The notes: generated from the letters alone by a model not told the origin. A stretch of DNA of 64,000 nucleotides from Naegleria lovaniensis (GCF_003324165.1 NW_025407876.1:95371-159370); one strand, 5' to 3'. Shown: positions 1 to 11,159, counted from the stretch's first letter. Numbers and translations: made by a program.

Positions 1-2
1 AA

Positions 3-1598
3 GTGTTGTCGTTTGAAGAGAGTCATCAACATTCGAAAAGTGGAACCAATCAAGAAGAATTGACAACACCTGTCATGCAGTTACCATCCATAGATGAGTG
101 GTATCATCAAAACTCAGAGAATGGTCCCATTTCTACTACTGGTAGATTGGAGAATAAGAATGACAAGTTGTCCAGGTTCATGCCACCATCCACATCCACT
201 TCAAATATTAAGAAGAGAAAAATTGAAAATCTTGTGCATGGGGATGATCAGATCCAACAGGATGATAATGATCAGAAGGATGATCCAAAACAACCAGTGG
301 TGTCTGGTGCTAGTCTGCCTCTGACCAATTCCAACACCCCTCCTCCTGTAATATCAAGTTTCACAAAATTAGGTGATGCACCGACAGGAATGGAAACCAT
401 GACCTCGATGCAAACAAATACCGTCGTCATGACCAACAACAATAACAACAACAAGAATTATCTCTCAAGCAGTGGTCATGATCGTTCTATGGATCGAAGG
501 ACTCTACATGTTGAATCAGAAGCATCGTTTGGTTTTTTAAAAAACCATCATTCACATGCTGTGGACACACCACAACCACATGGACACAAGATTAGTCAAA
601 GTGGACACTTGGAAACACCTTCTTCAGCAACAGCAACAACAACAACAACTGCAACACAACCGTTGATTCTCTCCGAACATCATGTGGTAGAGAATCCTCA
701 ATCCATGACCATGATTGGCATGTCATCCACGACTCCAACTGTTTATCATCAACAAGCACAACAACAACAACAAGCACAACAACAACAACAACAAGCACAA
801 CAACAACAACAACAACCAACCAATCATCCAACACGACATGTGTCCATGAACAACAGCAGCAGCAACATCAACAATAATTCTCAACCAATGACAAGTCCAT
901 ACTTGTATTCTGATTTTACACATGTGAACCCAAATGACGAATGGACGATGAAGAATGAAAAAAACATTTCTGTTCAACAAGCACAACAACAACAATTTCA
1001 AGTCATGAATTTTTCATTTCCCATTTCGAATTATCTTACACAACAGCAGCAGCAAATATCGACGAAGAATGAAGCAGTTTCGAATATGTATATTACTTCA
1101 ACTCAGTCATGCAACATGTCGCAGCAGGCAAGTCAGGTTGGACAACATGCAATGACAAGTGGCATGATTTTTACACAAGCTTCTTCATCCTCTTCTTCAC
1201 CTTTAATTCCATCCAATGCTCAGGCATCTCCCAGCCCAAGAATGAAAAAACCAAGAAAATCCAAATCCTCTTCTTCAACATCTGTCACTACTCAAAATGA
1301 AATTTCTTCTCCAAAACCTTCCAACCATTCTTCCTCCACTCGTTTCCCAGTAAAATACAACATTATCATTCCCTCTTCCAATCCACAACAACAACAACTA
1401 GTCGATTCCAATTCCAATAATTCATCTCCAAGAAATCAAACTTCCAGACGTCGAAAATCATCACCGACTGTCATTACCAATCCTACGAATGATTTTCTCA
1501 TGCAAAATGAATATGAACAATTCAATAAGGGAGAACATGATATTCAGAGAAAAGCAAAAGGAGAGAAAATTATTAAATATACACATTATAAATTTTGA
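3..1598 (+). CDS. Q/N/S-rich low-complexity protein, 5' partial
   Basis: An open frame runs from the first bases of the window to a TGA at 1596-1598, so the true start lies upstream. About 531 residues are visible. The protein is dominated by Gln, Asn, Ser and Thr runs, with a polyQ/QA tract encoded at about 744-818 and more Q runs near 985 and 1045. A basic patch KKPRKSKSSSSTS and a second basic stretch near the C-terminus (RRRKSSP) could be nuclear-localisation signals, but I recognise no folded domain. PolyQ/polyN proteins with basic patches are often transcription or RNA regulators in amoebae, which is only a suggestion here. The 3' flank is followed by a same-strand phospholipase gene about 370 bp downstream. 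Confidence 0.6.
   Translation: MLSFEESHQHSKSGTNQEELTTPVMQLPSIDEWYHQNSENGPISTTGRLENKNDKLSRFMPPSTSTSNIKKRKIENLVHGDDQIQQDDNDQKDDPKQPVVSGASLPLTNSNTPPPVISSFTKLGDAPTGMETMTSMQTNTVVMTNNNNNNKNYLSSSGHDRSMDRRTLHVESEASFGFLKNHHSHAVDTPQPHGHKISQSGHLETPSSATATTTTTATQPLILSEHHVVENPQSMTMIGMSSTTPTVYHQQAQQQQQAQQQQQQAQQQQQQPTNHPTRHVSMNNSSSNINNNSQPMTSPYLYSDFTHVNPNDEWTMKNEKNISVQQAQQQQFQVMNFSFPISNYLTQQQQQISTKNEAVSNMYITSTQSCNMSQQASQVGQHAMTSGMIFTQASSSSSSPLIPSNAQASPSPRMKKPRKSKSSSSTSVTTQNEISSPKPSNHSSSTRFPVKYNIIIPSSNPQQQQLVDSNSNNSSPRNQTSRRRKSSPTVITNPTNDFLMQNEYEQFNKGEHDIQRKAKGEKIIKYTHYKF
744..818 (+). repeat. CAA microsatellite encoding polyQ/QA tract
   Basis: Near-perfect CAA triplets interrupted by GCA encode alternating runs of glutamine with single alanines inside the partial gene at the left edge. 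Triplet tracts like this expand and contract easily and are likely length-polymorphic between strains. Confidence 0.8.
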
Positions 1599-1969
1599 AG
1601 TTATTGAGCATGTCAATGTTTAGAAAGTTGTTGTTGTTGTTTTATTGCAAGAATTTAATTCTTCCTTTGGAACTCTATTGAGGAAGGAAATGTGTGTATG
1701 TGTATGGTTAACCATCAATTTTGGAGATGGCTTTCCAGTCACTTGTCAAAGAATTTGGAAACTTCAGAAAAAACAAACGTAAAAAAAACGTAACGGTCGT
1801 GAGATTACTATCACCACACACACACTCTGATCTGACATCTTCGTCATCTCTCCCATTCGTTCAATAACCATCATCATCATCATCCTCGAATTGGTGTACT
1901 TTTTCAATACACACACACAAATCAACTCTTTTGTACAATTCATTCACTCTTCCTTCCAACATCAACAAG
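1599..1969. other. Intergenic region with CAT/CA simple repeats
   Basis: This gap separates two same-strand genes. It holds short CA runs (near 1813-1826 and 1909-1919) and a CAT triplet run near 1868-1884, probably 5' leader and promoter of the phospholipase gene. No RNA gene or further coding exon was seen. Confidence 0.5.
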
Positions 1970-4716
1970 ATGATTTCAGAATTAGTCAACAAACAATTCA
2001 TCGTCATTGATGATTTAGAAATTAAAACAAAAAAATCCGCTTCTTCTTCCAATACCAATAACAATAACAACAATACAACTTCTCCCATCGTATCGGGACA
2101 AGGCTCACCCAAACCTCTCTCCCCAATCATTTCCCCTCATAACAGTCGTCCCAGACGTACCAGTTCTCTCACCAAAGATCAATTAGAAATTCGTAAAGTC
2201 TATGATAAGATCTCTCAAAGTCCAGTCTATAACGTTCCCGATAAACTCATTGAGAAGAATCAAAAGAGTTTTTTACTATCCAATGATGAGAGTTTGTTGT
2301 TGTATTATTTTCGGGATTGGTTGGACGTGATGGAAGAGCAACCGTTAGAACAGTTGGATGATTTTAAGAGAACGAGTAGTAGTAATCATACGAATTCTTC
2401 TTCTTCTATGCAACAATTGAGATGGATTAAAAAGAAGGATCAATTACAAATGAAAGTCCACTTGTATGATTTGGATGATTATCCCTTGTATTTTCCGTTG
2501 AGTTTGATGAGTGATGGAAATTTCAATGATCCTGATTTTGTCAAGTTTGGAATTTCCTTTTCGGTCGTTCCTAGTGCGGCGACGAATCATGCTGTTCCTC
2601 AAGAAAAGACATTTGTGTTTATGGAAGATGGGTTGGTGCATATGGTAGAAAAGAATGAACCTTCTGAAGTTCATATTCCAAGAGATTATGAAAGTGAATC
2701 GTTGTGTGTGAAAAGTGTGACTCAAACTTGTAAAATATTGAAACGATTGCAACAAATTTGTAAAGTCATTAAGGAATTTAATGTGGACATGATGTATGGA
2801 GATAATGATAAGGGAGGATCATTTTACTTTTGTAGAGAAATGGCGAAATTATTTTCTGAAGAATCTTCATTGGTTTCATGTCTCTCAGAAAATGTGAAAC
2901 ATTTATTCAAAGTGTGGAAGGAACGCCACGACAAAAAGTTGAAGGACGAAGAAGATGAACTTGAGTTCCAAAATGATACCTTTTATTCACAAAATGAACA
3001 CGTACCCATGGATGACCTTTCAAAAATCATCAAACACGCCTCTCAATCCACACCTGAGGCCATTCGTGAACATTTAATGCATCCTTCTGCGTATGAAGTG
3101 ATTCTCGAGAAGGTGTGTTGCGATTTGCAATATTATCCAACATTGGTTGAATTTTACACACCTGTGAAAAAGCAACACTACAAATTCAAGTCATATGCAG
3201 AATTTGATCAATTCCTGTGCGAGCAGTACAATGATAGAAACAAAATTCGTGAATTGAGACAAAAGCATCCGATGGATTATTTGTATTTGAAGATTATGCA
3301 CCGAAAATTGTGGTGTTGTAAAGTTGCCAACTCGTTATATGATCCACTTGTCTCTCGAGACCACTTGTTTGACATCAAGGGTCGTCAAACATTCTTCAAG
3401 GATCCTGAAACATTGATTCATCACTTTGGAGATGCGTCTTCTGTTACCATTGACTATGAAGCATTGAAGAAATCCAAAGACGGCAAAACGGTCAAAGTCT
3501 TGTCACTCGACGGCGGAGGTATGCGAGGTCTTGTACTCATTGAACAATTGAAAGCCATTGAAGAATGTACTGGAAAGAGAATTGGTGAATTATTTGACAT
3601 TGTTTGTGGCAGCTCTACGGGCGGTATTATTGCCTTCTTCATTGAGGCTGGTTTCACAATGGATGAAGTCAAATCTCAATATTTGGCCATGGGTCGTGAC
3701 ATTTTCAACATGCATTCTCACTTTACGACACTCAAAAAGGCCATCAAATTTTTGAGAGGAAAGAGTTGGTACGAATCGAAAATTCTTGAAAAATACTTTA
3801 AGAAAAATGCTGGTGCTATTGATTTGTATTCGGCAACCAAGACCAAGCCATTTACTTTTGTTTGTGGAACGATCAAGCCAGAGAAGGCATTGGAACAAGG
3901 TTCTAAAGTTTCTACAAATTTCACGGAACAATTTCCATTCATTTTCAGAACGTATACGAATCCATTTATTTCAACAAAGGAGGCTGCTAAAAAGTTGTTA
4001 GATCCAGCCAATGATTTCATTTCGAAAAATATTTATAATGATTTGTTCTATGCTGGTACAACCACCGGTCGTGGTGTGAAAATTGTAAGTTGTTGTGGAA
4101 GTTTTAATAATTTTCCAAATTTATTCCATGTGGACAATATGTTAAATACTTTTTGAAAATTTCACAATAGACAAATGCATTGAGAGCAACCACTGCCGCA
4201 CCAATTTTCTTTGATGCAGCCTATATTGGAAATGATTATTTCACAGATGGTGGATTGACAGCTAATAATCCATCGGTCATTGCTCTCAGCGAGGCCATGA
4301 GAATGTATCTCGGTCATAATAAGTTTGTGTTTGTTTCATTGGGTACCGGAAAGAAGAGACGTTCACCTTCTCAAGATAGTGACCTTCTTAATTCCAACGC
4401 AAACGACACCATCAAAAAGACTCGAGGATTTATTGAAAATTTAATTGTCACAGCTTCTGATTTGAAACTGTTGGTGGACTTGGTTACTTCATCCGAACGA
4501 ATTCATGCACAAATGGTGACCATGGTGAAATTATTGAATGAGAGAGATCTCAATGCTGATATTAGTTATTACCGATTTGATCCACCAGAAGTCGGCAAAT
4601 ATGATTTAGATTCCGTGACACCTTCTGTGATTGAGGAATATGAAACAAAAACTCGTGATTATATTCGAACGAATGAAGAATTTCCAGCCATGTGTAAACG
4701 ATTATTGCAAGAATAA
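1970..4716 (+). CDS. Patatin-like phospholipase (calcium-independent PLA2 type), 2 exons
   Basis: Exons 1970-4084 and 4171-4716, joined across an 86-bp GTAAGT...AG intron in phase 0, give 886 residues. The start is the first ATG in frame; the frame is open upstream only through a TTG. The C-terminal half is a patatin domain: the oxyanion-hole motif DGGGMRG begins near residue 514, the nucleophile elbow GSSTG has its serine near residue 549, and the catalytic Asp sits in DGG near residue 731, just inside exon 2. Patatin enzymes use this Ser-Asp dyad to release fatty acid from phospholipids. The N-terminal ~490 residues have a Ser/Asn-rich start and then a region I cannot assign; no ankyrin repeats were obvious. 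No signal peptide or membrane segment is visible, so a cytosolic or membrane-peripheral location is likely. Confidence 0.9.
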
Positions 4717-5113
4717 ACCATGCAAATAACCTTTAGTGTCATCATGGGTTGGCATTCCTTGTATGTGCTTCTATAATACTATAATCACCCACCAACAGTT
4801 TCGAAGATTAAAGACTGGACTGTTATTTCAAGATAAAGTCAAAAGACAGACTTATTAAACCAAGACAGCCGAGCTCACTAAAAAGGAGCTAAAGAGTTGG
4901 AACAACATCAATATCTTCTATTCAAATCGTTGATACTCAACAGGAATTGGAAACAAATAATAACAGATCAAAAGATTTCAGAGCATGATTTCATCTCAGT
5001 CACAACATGCATGACACTTGGAGCTAATTATTTGTCAAAAAAATCAAATTAAATTTTAGTCTTTCGTACTCAAAACTCTCTACCCCAAGAACCAGCCACA
5101 ATTCCAGCAGCAA
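4717..5113. other. Convergent intergenic region
   Basis: This gap lies between the 3' ends of the plus-strand phospholipase and the minus-strand Crinkler-like ATPase. AATAAA overlaps the phospholipase stop codon (GAATAAACC near 4711) and is a probable polyadenylation signal. I see no gene in the rest. Confidence 0.5.
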
Positions 5114-7888
5114 TTATTTTTCAAAGTAAATCTTCATGTGGGTTTCAATTTCTTGTCGATTCCTAAAAAGTATACCATTTTCCTTAACCTTCTTTACAGA
5201 TTGTTCTTCCTCACCAGATTCATAAATGAAATACCAAGTGAAATGGACACCACCATAGGTTACTGAGTTTTCAAGGTTTCCATCTTTGATGAACGTTAGA
5301 TCGTCCTTTCGGGCTTGTAACAACTCTTCAGCTTTTGCTTCTGTTCCAACAATTCCGTGAAGTATCAATTCTAGCAATGAGAAATGATATTGCTCTGGAA
5401 CGTTTTGTGTCCTTTTCATTGCCTTTCCTTCTCTATCTAAAACATAACAACGTTCCAATAAATTATCCACATCTGTGTTGCCATTACTGTGACAATAATG
5501 AGAATCAATAGTAGAAATTGTAGTTTTTTTCAAAAAGATTTTCGCTGTCCTCCCTTTGTACATAACAATAGCATAATCAAAGCTTGGGAAAGTTTCAGAT
5601 TCTGGAATGAATAATACTCCTATTCCTTTCAAATAATTATTTCGATCAAGAGAGCTTAAATCCTTTAGATCCAAACTTGCATGTTTGTGAACGTAATATG
5701 ATAACGATAACGTGGATGTTGTGGTCGTACTCAACTTGTTTGTTACATAGAATTCGCTATCTAATTGTCTACGAAGTCCATATTCTTGTCTCAACAAGTA
5801 TTTCTTAAACATTGCCCCTTTCTCTGAATCAGAAATATTCTTGGGTATTTTTGGCATGTCAAGTCTGCAGTAGTGATTGAATAAACATCTCTTTGCTGGG
5901 TCGTTAATAATAAAAAGTTTTCCATTAGAATCCTTGTACAATAAACCAATATCGTATACAATTCCTGAAACATTATCAGGTCTTCCATTGAAAAGGCCAA
6001 GAGTAAAAAGATCTTCCAGTGTCTTTTCAAACTGTTCATTCTTATTTTTGTCCAGTTTGCGAACTAATGAATCCAGTCTTCGATCATATATGTTAACTCT
6101 TTCGTTGAAAAATAGGTTGAAATCTTTATCACTACCCTTTTTGTCCTTCAAAAAGTGTGCCAAGTAATTCAATTCTCTTGGGTTTCCTCCTGTTACATGG
6201 GCTATTCTTTTATCCTTTGGATCCAAACCGAAGTCTGTGATAAGTGTTTCAAACTCTGTAGGTGTTGGAGGAATCATTCTAACCAATCTTTTTTCTTCTC
6301 CTCTTGGTAAGTTATTTTCAAAGGAACTATGAGCACATCCACAATAGATAGTAACTGTGTTCTCCCCTGATGTAACTCCTGTCCATCTGGTAAAATCTTG
6401 GAAATATTCTTCACTAGCATGAATATTGTTATCAGTGTCAGGTCTGAATAATTCATTGTGTTCATCAAACAAGTAGAAAACCGATCTCTTGGATCCAAAT
6501 TCTTTGCTCAAATGTCGGAGTATATCTACAGATTTCTGTAACTCGATAATTTGTGTTTGAGAGAGAATGTCACTATTCAACGAAAAGAATAATCTGCGCA
6601 AGTAGTTATTGGCGCCAACATTCTTTTCGTAGTTGTAAGCACTAATCCAGATAAGACATCTTGGAACAAAAAGTACTGGAAATGAATTTACAAATGCATA
6701 GGCAGCTATCAAATAAAGTGTGTATGATTTTGAACTTCCATAAGGACCTGACAAAACCATTCCAGTACTTCCATTTACAACTGTTTTCAGAACATCAAAT
6801 CGTTGCTGAGTTAAAAGATATTTAGCATTTGGATTAAATGCTTTTGGAGACAATTCACAGTCTTTTGTTCCAAATACAGGAAGATCGATAAATGTTCCAA
6901 TGAGTTTTTCTAGTTTTTTCATGTTTGTTGGATCATGTAAATTACGGAGATAGTCATATCTTGGATTTTCTCTTTCCTTTCTTAAATCTTCAGATATTTC
7001 TCCTTTAAACTTCCAACGATCAAACAACTCGGATGGTATATTAATTAAAGAACCTCCTTCGCTGGCCTTTGTCAATTTGGTAGCAATCCACTCAGCAACG
7101 GCTTTGCAAGTAGATTTCGGTACTGAAGCAAAGTCCTTGTCGCTTTTTATCATCTTGATGGCATTTTTGATACATATTTCTTCTGTTATACCTTTCACTC
7201 TTTCCTTCTCTATGGCAGTACCAATTTTGATGAGAGTGTTGCCATCCAATGAAGAAACTTGATCAAGACTCAAATCAGCACCTCCTTTTGTTATTGGTTC
7301 GCTCAATTTTTGAATGATTTGTTTACTCACTGGCTCCAATTGCCATAGTGAATAGTGTCTGGTCATTAATTGGTTAAGCACCCAAAATACAACAGTTTTG
7401 CAAGTGTCGGAGAGTTGAAAAGTCATTTGGAAAACTCTTTCTTTTAAATAGTTCTCAAGTTGATCAAGAGCAAAGTATACGTCCTTCTTCTGGATATCCT
7501 CAACAATGTTGTGGAGAGCTTCGCCATCAAAACAACTCTCATACAAAGGCTTCACATCATCAACCGACAAACCAGCACCACCCAAAGATTCATCAGATGT
7601 CAATACTGATGCTACGTGTTGGGCATTCCAACTCTCGTAATCCATCAAATTGAGCGTAATTGGTTGAGAACGTATTTGGCCAAATGTGGTTGTTGTTGCT
7701 GATGTTGGATGATTCAACAATATGTTGTTATTATTGTTCGGAACAACAACATGTTGCAAGGTTTTGTTTGATTTCATCGATGAAGAAGAATTCAAAACAA
7801 AAACATAGTTGCTGTTGATAATGCTCAATGTGTTGCTGTGGGAATTTAATCCTTTCAAGATCTTGTAATGGATGGTTATTCTTTTCAT
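5114..7888 (-). CDS. Crinkler-like P-loop ATPase with duplicated N-terminal module
   Basis: Single open frame of 924 residues from ATG at 7888; an internal Met near residue 38 is an alternative start. A P-loop with Walker-A-like GPYGSSKS lies near residue 381 and an acidic FYLFDEHNEL (Walker-B-like) near 475, followed by a cysteine-containing sensor region. The C-terminal third contains FDYAIVMYKGRTAKIFLKK near residue 770, reminiscent of the degenerate restriction-endonuclease-fold domain that follows the ATPase in Crinkler (CRN/CR) proteins of oomycetes and other eukaryotes. The N-terminal ~300 residues hold two copies of a module with the pattern GG/GA-x-LS-x-D-x-V-x-x-L-x-G-x-x-L followed by a TCK-x-V-x-x-W helix. 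There is no signal peptide. Membership of the CRN family rests on architecture and motif style, not on a database match. It shares a divergent promoter region with the F-box gene at 8197. Confidence 0.6.
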   Translation of the reverse strand: MKRITIHYKILKGLNSHSNTLSIINSNYVFVLNSSSSMKSNKTLQHVVVPNNNNNILLNHPTSATTTTFGQIRSQPITLNLMDYESWNAQHVASVLTSDESLGGAGLSVDDVKPLYESCFDGEALHNIVEDIQKKDVYFALDQLENYLKERVFQMTFQLSDTCKTVVFWVLNQLMTRHYSLWQLEPVSKQIIQKLSEPITKGGADLSLDQVSSLDGNTLIKIGTAIEKERVKGITEEICIKNAIKMIKSDKDFASVPKSTCKAVAEWIATKLTKASEGGSLINIPSELFDRWKFKGEISEDLRKERENPRYDYLRNLHDPTNMKKLEKLIGTFIDLPVFGTKDCELSPKAFNPNAKYLLTQQRFDVLKTVVNGSTGMVLSGPYGSSKSYTLYLIAAYAFVNSFPVLFVPRCLIWISAYNYEKNVGANNYLRRLFFSLNSDILSQTQIIELQKSVDILRHLSKEFGSKRSVFYLFDEHNELFRPDTDNNIHASEEYFQDFTRWTGVTSGENTVTIYCGCAHSSFENNLPRGEEKRLVRMIPPTPTEFETLITDFGLDPKDKRIAHVTGGNPRELNYLAHFLKDKKGSDKDFNLFFNERVNIYDRRLDSLVRKLDKNKNEQFEKTLEDLFTLGLFNGRPDNVSGIVYDIGLLYKDSNGKLFIINDPAKRCLFNHYCRLDMPKIPKNISDSEKGAMFKKYLLRQEYGLRRQLDSEFYVTNKLSTTTTSTLSLSYYVHKHASLDLKDLSSLDRNNYLKGIGVLFIPESETFPSFDYAIVMYKGRTAKIFLKKTTISTIDSHYCHSNGNTDVDNLLERCYVLDREGKAMKRTQNVPEQYHFSLLELILHGIVGTEAKAEELLQARKDDLTFIKDGNLENSVTYGGVHFTWYFIYESGEEEQSVKKVKENGILFRNRQEIETHMKIYFEK

Positions 7889-8196
7889 TCTTCCATAAAT
7901 TCAAATATTGAATGAACGAAAGAATTCTTTTTGATGATCAGGTTGCGAGCTTGAAACTATGAAATGGAATGAAACGCATTTTTTGTTGAGGGCAAATTTG
8001 ATAGAGTTTCGTTTTTTGCCTTATTGCATCCTTGTTGTGGGATGATCTTTGAACTATAATCAGTCCCAAAGTAATTCAACTGACATCCTATATTGATGTA
8101 TGGATCATCTTGAATTATTTGCACTGTTTTACAGGATAGTAATATAAAGTTTAATTATTCAAATGTTGTACTCGTGTTGGTATTACTCTTTATGAA
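7889..8196. promoter_or_regulatory. Divergent promoter region
   Basis: These 308 bp separate the 5' ends of the minus-strand Crinkler-like gene and the plus-strand F-box/LRR gene and must hold the promoters of both. The sequence is AT-rich with no recognised element. Confidence 0.4.
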
Positions 8197-10326
8197 ATGT
8201 CAAAATTTTGCTGTAAACGTGCTGCAAATTTCAACATCAAAAAAATGAAACGATTGCAAATAGAGGCATCCCTTCCAGAAGCTGATCATTCTCTCAACGA
8301 ACAACAACCACAATCCAGCACTGGATTAATAATTTCTTCATCATCATCGGATCCTTTACAGAAAAAGATTAAACTTCAAACAATTGTAGAAAACCATCAA
8401 GATGATGCACTCTCCCAATCCCGTGAGAACCCGACTCGAATTTGTTCATCTTCTCTTGCCAAGTTATCGTTTGATGAAATTGAGTTGATTTTGGAATATT
8501 TATTGATTGGAGAACTATTAATGATGAGCCTTTGTTCGAAATGGTGGTATCAATCGGTTTGTGGTCTTGTCAAGGAAAAATTCTGTAAATATTATATTCA
8601 TGATGATGATGATGATTGGGTACTTACGAAAGCCTTGAGAAGTGCCAAATCTCTTTCCATATCGTATGCAAATATTGACCAAGTGAGAACAGTTGTTGAT
8701 GAAATTGTAGAACATGGAGACTCTCTCAATAATTTTTCGAAACGATTGGTGTTTGATTCGATAGATCCTACAGATATTTATGAAATTTTGAGTGCCCGTA
8801 TAGTGAAGCAAGAGTCAGCAACAACAACAATAGTTAAAACAGCTGTTTTGGGAGCTGTAGCTGATTTAGAAAAGAGAAGTCTTACGGATGGAGAAAGTGA
8901 CGAAAGTCATGATCAAGTTGCATTTAAACAAGTAGAAATTAAGGAAATTCCGATTGGTTTCGGTCTCAAAGAATTGTCACTTAACGACATATCGCTCAGT
9001 AGAATAGATTTGTATAGAATCTTATCAAAATGTTGTGCACTTGAAAAGTTAGATCTGGATGGTCTTCAACTAGCTTATTATCAACCCTTTGCCAGTGGCA
9101 AAGGCCGTGGAGGAAAAGGTTTACGTAGAGGAAAATCTACTAAAATTGAAGAGGACAATGATGAATTTTTTAATGGTCACGAAGGACAAGTATATGTTCC
9201 AGTATTTGGATCTCTCAAATCTTTGACCTCAAATGCAATATTTGACTATAATGCAGGGGAGAAATTTATGGTCGACATTTTGAAACTATGTCCTAACTTG
9301 GAGGAGCTACACTACATTTATCAATCTCCTGTAGATGATTCATTCTTGAGACATCTTTCCAAAATGTGTCCAAAACTCAAGAAATTTGTTAGTGAAGGTT
9401 ATGATGGAGCAACACCGATTGAAATAGAGGTCACCGATGAAGGCCTTTATGAATTGATGAAAGCACTTCCCCAATTGGAACATATTCATTTAAACCCATG
9501 CTGCAACATGTCAGGAGAAATTTTTAAAAAACTTGGTGAATTCTCTCAATTGAAACATTTTCATGTCAACAGAACTAGTTACAATAACGGCTTGGTGGAT
9601 ATGACATCTGACATTCATTTTGGAGGAGGAGTTCTTTCCAAACTCGAATATATCGATGTTGGAGGTTGCTATGATTTTGAAACACTTGAAGAATTTGAGA
9701 AATTCATCACAAGTCTGCGATCTGTTGCTCCTCATTTGAAAAATTTTGGAGAGCTAATGTTTTGCGAAAGCAGGAGAGATTCCTCAGGATCAATTATCGA
9801 TAAGAAAAAACTGGTAGAACTCTTCTCTGAAACGATCGCTCATTTAGATGTTGACCGTGCGGCAACAGACTTGGCATCTATTTTGCCCAAAAATCTTACT
9901 TCATTAAGCATGGAACTCACCCAAGAATTTGTCAACAAGAATGTTGTGACACAATTACAACCAAACTATGGCCTTAAAAAGTTAACCCTTCATCTGTACA
10001 ATGACAAACCAGAAATGGGTTCAGTTATTGAAACATTGGCTGTAAAAATTTATCCATGTGTGACACATCTTCGATTATATAACATATGTTTCGGAGATAA
10101 CTATGATGTTTTGGAGAAGATTTTAAGCAATCCCAATGCATGGCCCAATTTGAGATTTATGGATGGTGTATCGAATGTGAAAGAAATTTTAACAATTAGA
10201 CCAAATATTCGATTGAATCTGGAAGATGCTACAGATATCTTGAATGAAAATTGTTGTAGCGACGATGAACGTTCTGCTTTCTATTATAAATGGTTGATCG
10301 CTGATCAACCTTTTGATTCTTGGTAA
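8197..10326 (+). CDS. F-box/LRR protein
   Basis: Single exon, 709 residues, ATG at 8197; Met-17 (8245) is an alternative start and would remove a Cys/Lys-rich leader. After a Ser/Gln-rich N-terminus, an F-box-like segment starts near residue 88 (LSFDEIELILEYLLIGELL), followed by a conserved SLCSKWW turn. The rest is a series of irregular leucine-rich repeats such as LKELSLNDISLSRIDLYRIL and LEKLDLDGLQL, with long acidic loops between some of them. F-box/LRR proteins usually bind Skp1 in SCF ubiquitin ligases and recognise substrates through the LRR arc; the substrate here is unknown. It is one of four genes of this type in the window. Confidence 0.75.
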   Translation: MSKFCCKRAANFNIKKMKRLQIEASLPEADHSLNEQQPQSSTGLIISSSSSDPLQKKIKLQTIVENHQDDALSQSRENPTRICSSSLAKLSFDEIELILEYLLIGELLMMSLCSKWWYQSVCGLVKEKFCKYYIHDDDDDWVLTKALRSAKSLSISYANIDQVRTVVDEIVEHGDSLNNFSKRLVFDSIDPTDIYEILSARIVKQESATTTIVKTAVLGAVADLEKRSLTDGESDESHDQVAFKQVEIKEIPIGFGLKELSLNDISLSRIDLYRILSKCCALEKLDLDGLQLAYYQPFASGKGRGGKGLRRGKSTKIEEDNDEFFNGHEGQVYVPVFGSLKSLTSNAIFDYNAGEKFMVDILKLCPNLEELHYIYQSPVDDSFLRHLSKMCPKLKKFVSEGYDGATPIEIEVTDEGLYELMKALPQLEHIHLNPCCNMSGEIFKKLGEFSQLKHFHVNRTSYNNGLVDMTSDIHFGGGVLSKLEYIDVGGCYDFETLEEFEKFITSLRSVAPHLKNFGELMFCESRRDSSGSIIDKKKLVELFSETIAHLDVDRAATDLASILPKNLTSLSMELTQEFVNKNVVTQLQPNYGLKKLTLHLYNDKPEMGSVIETLAVKIYPCVTHLRLYNICFGDNYDVLEKILSNPNAWPNLRFMDGVSNVKEILTIRPNIRLNLEDATDILNENCCSDDERSAFYYKWLIADQPFDSW

Positions 10327-10628
10327 TTATGGATTTTTATTTGGGCAAAGCAGTCAAATTGAATATGTTCGACACAAATCAGCTCTATTTGATAAAGAAA
10401 TTGCCAAAAATTGTTATGCGTTAAAATTATTGGTCAGGAGCTCTTTGATGAGATGATAGCTCATTCTCATGAGAGTTGTTCCTATTTGCCTCAGTGCTAT
10501 TGGGATGATAAGATCATCACAATGAAAGATGAACTCTAATTTTGAAACATTGAAAAGGTCATTCTAATCTCGATCCAAACACTCTCACTCATCAACAACA
10601 GGTCCCAAATACAAATTTATTAAAAAAA
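10327..10628. other. Intergenic region, nothing recognised
   Basis: About 300 bp between two same-strand genes. It should contain the 3' UTR of the F-box gene and the promoter of the PX gene; no conserved structure was seen. Confidence 0.4.
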
Positions 10629-11159
10629 ATGTCATCCTCCAATACTCTCAGCTTCAGTATCACTGTAGATGGATATAATGTTGTCACGACCAAAGATAAA
10701 CATGCAACAGTGGTATACGATCTCACATTTATCGTGAAAAATCCAGTCGCTGTTTCTTCATCTTGCTATTCAAGTGTTGTCAATAATTCTTCTTCTGTCA
10801 GTAATCAACAAGTATTAATTGCCATGACGGTCGGCAAACGATATTCGGAACTTCGAGAATTATTTAAAACTCTCACATCTATTCTCATTCAACAACAACA
10901 TTCAACATCAACAACAACAAATTCCTCCTCTTCGACAAGTTCCATTTCTGTGAATGAATTTAAATTTGATTTTCCTCCGAAATTAATATTTGGAAATACC
11001 AATCCAGAAAATATTGAAAAACGTAAAGTGGAATTACAACACTTTTTTGATCAAGTTACAATGCAATTAGTTTTAGAAAATCGAACGGAGGGAGTTTCTG
11101 GAGAAATGTATAAAACAGTTTTGCAATTTTTTGAAGTTCAAAATACTCATTATATTTAA
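10629..11159 (+). CDS. PX (phox homology) domain protein
   Basis: A 176-residue protein beginning at ATG 10629. It is close to a bare PX domain: an N-terminal beta region, the GKRYSELRELFKTL segment matching the R-[YF]-S-x-[FL] phosphoinositide-binding motif, a proline-containing loop FPPKLIFGN, then an EKRKVELQHFF helix typical of the PX membrane-binding face. Ser/Thr/Asn-rich inserts lengthen two loops. PX domains bind phosphatidylinositol 3-phosphate and direct proteins to endosomes. No second domain (BAR, kinase, SH3) is present, so it resembles a small sorting-nexin-like adaptor. The basic Arg and loop Lys can be read directly; lipid specificity cannot. Confidence 0.72.
   Translation: MSSSNTLSFSITVDGYNVVTTKDKHATVVYDLTFIVKNPVAVSSSCYSSVVNNSSSVSNQQVLIAMTVGKRYSELRELFKTLTSILIQQQHSTSTTTNSSSSTSSISVNEFKFDFPPKLIFGNTNPENIEKRKVELQHFFDQVTMQLVLENRTEGVSGEMYKTVLQFFEVQNTHYI

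Noticed and set aside
723-1001. Minus-strand Leu/Val-rich frame opposite the polyQ tract
   Set aside because: It is the antisense reading of CAA/AAC repeats; the hydrophobic runs are a by-product of the repeat.
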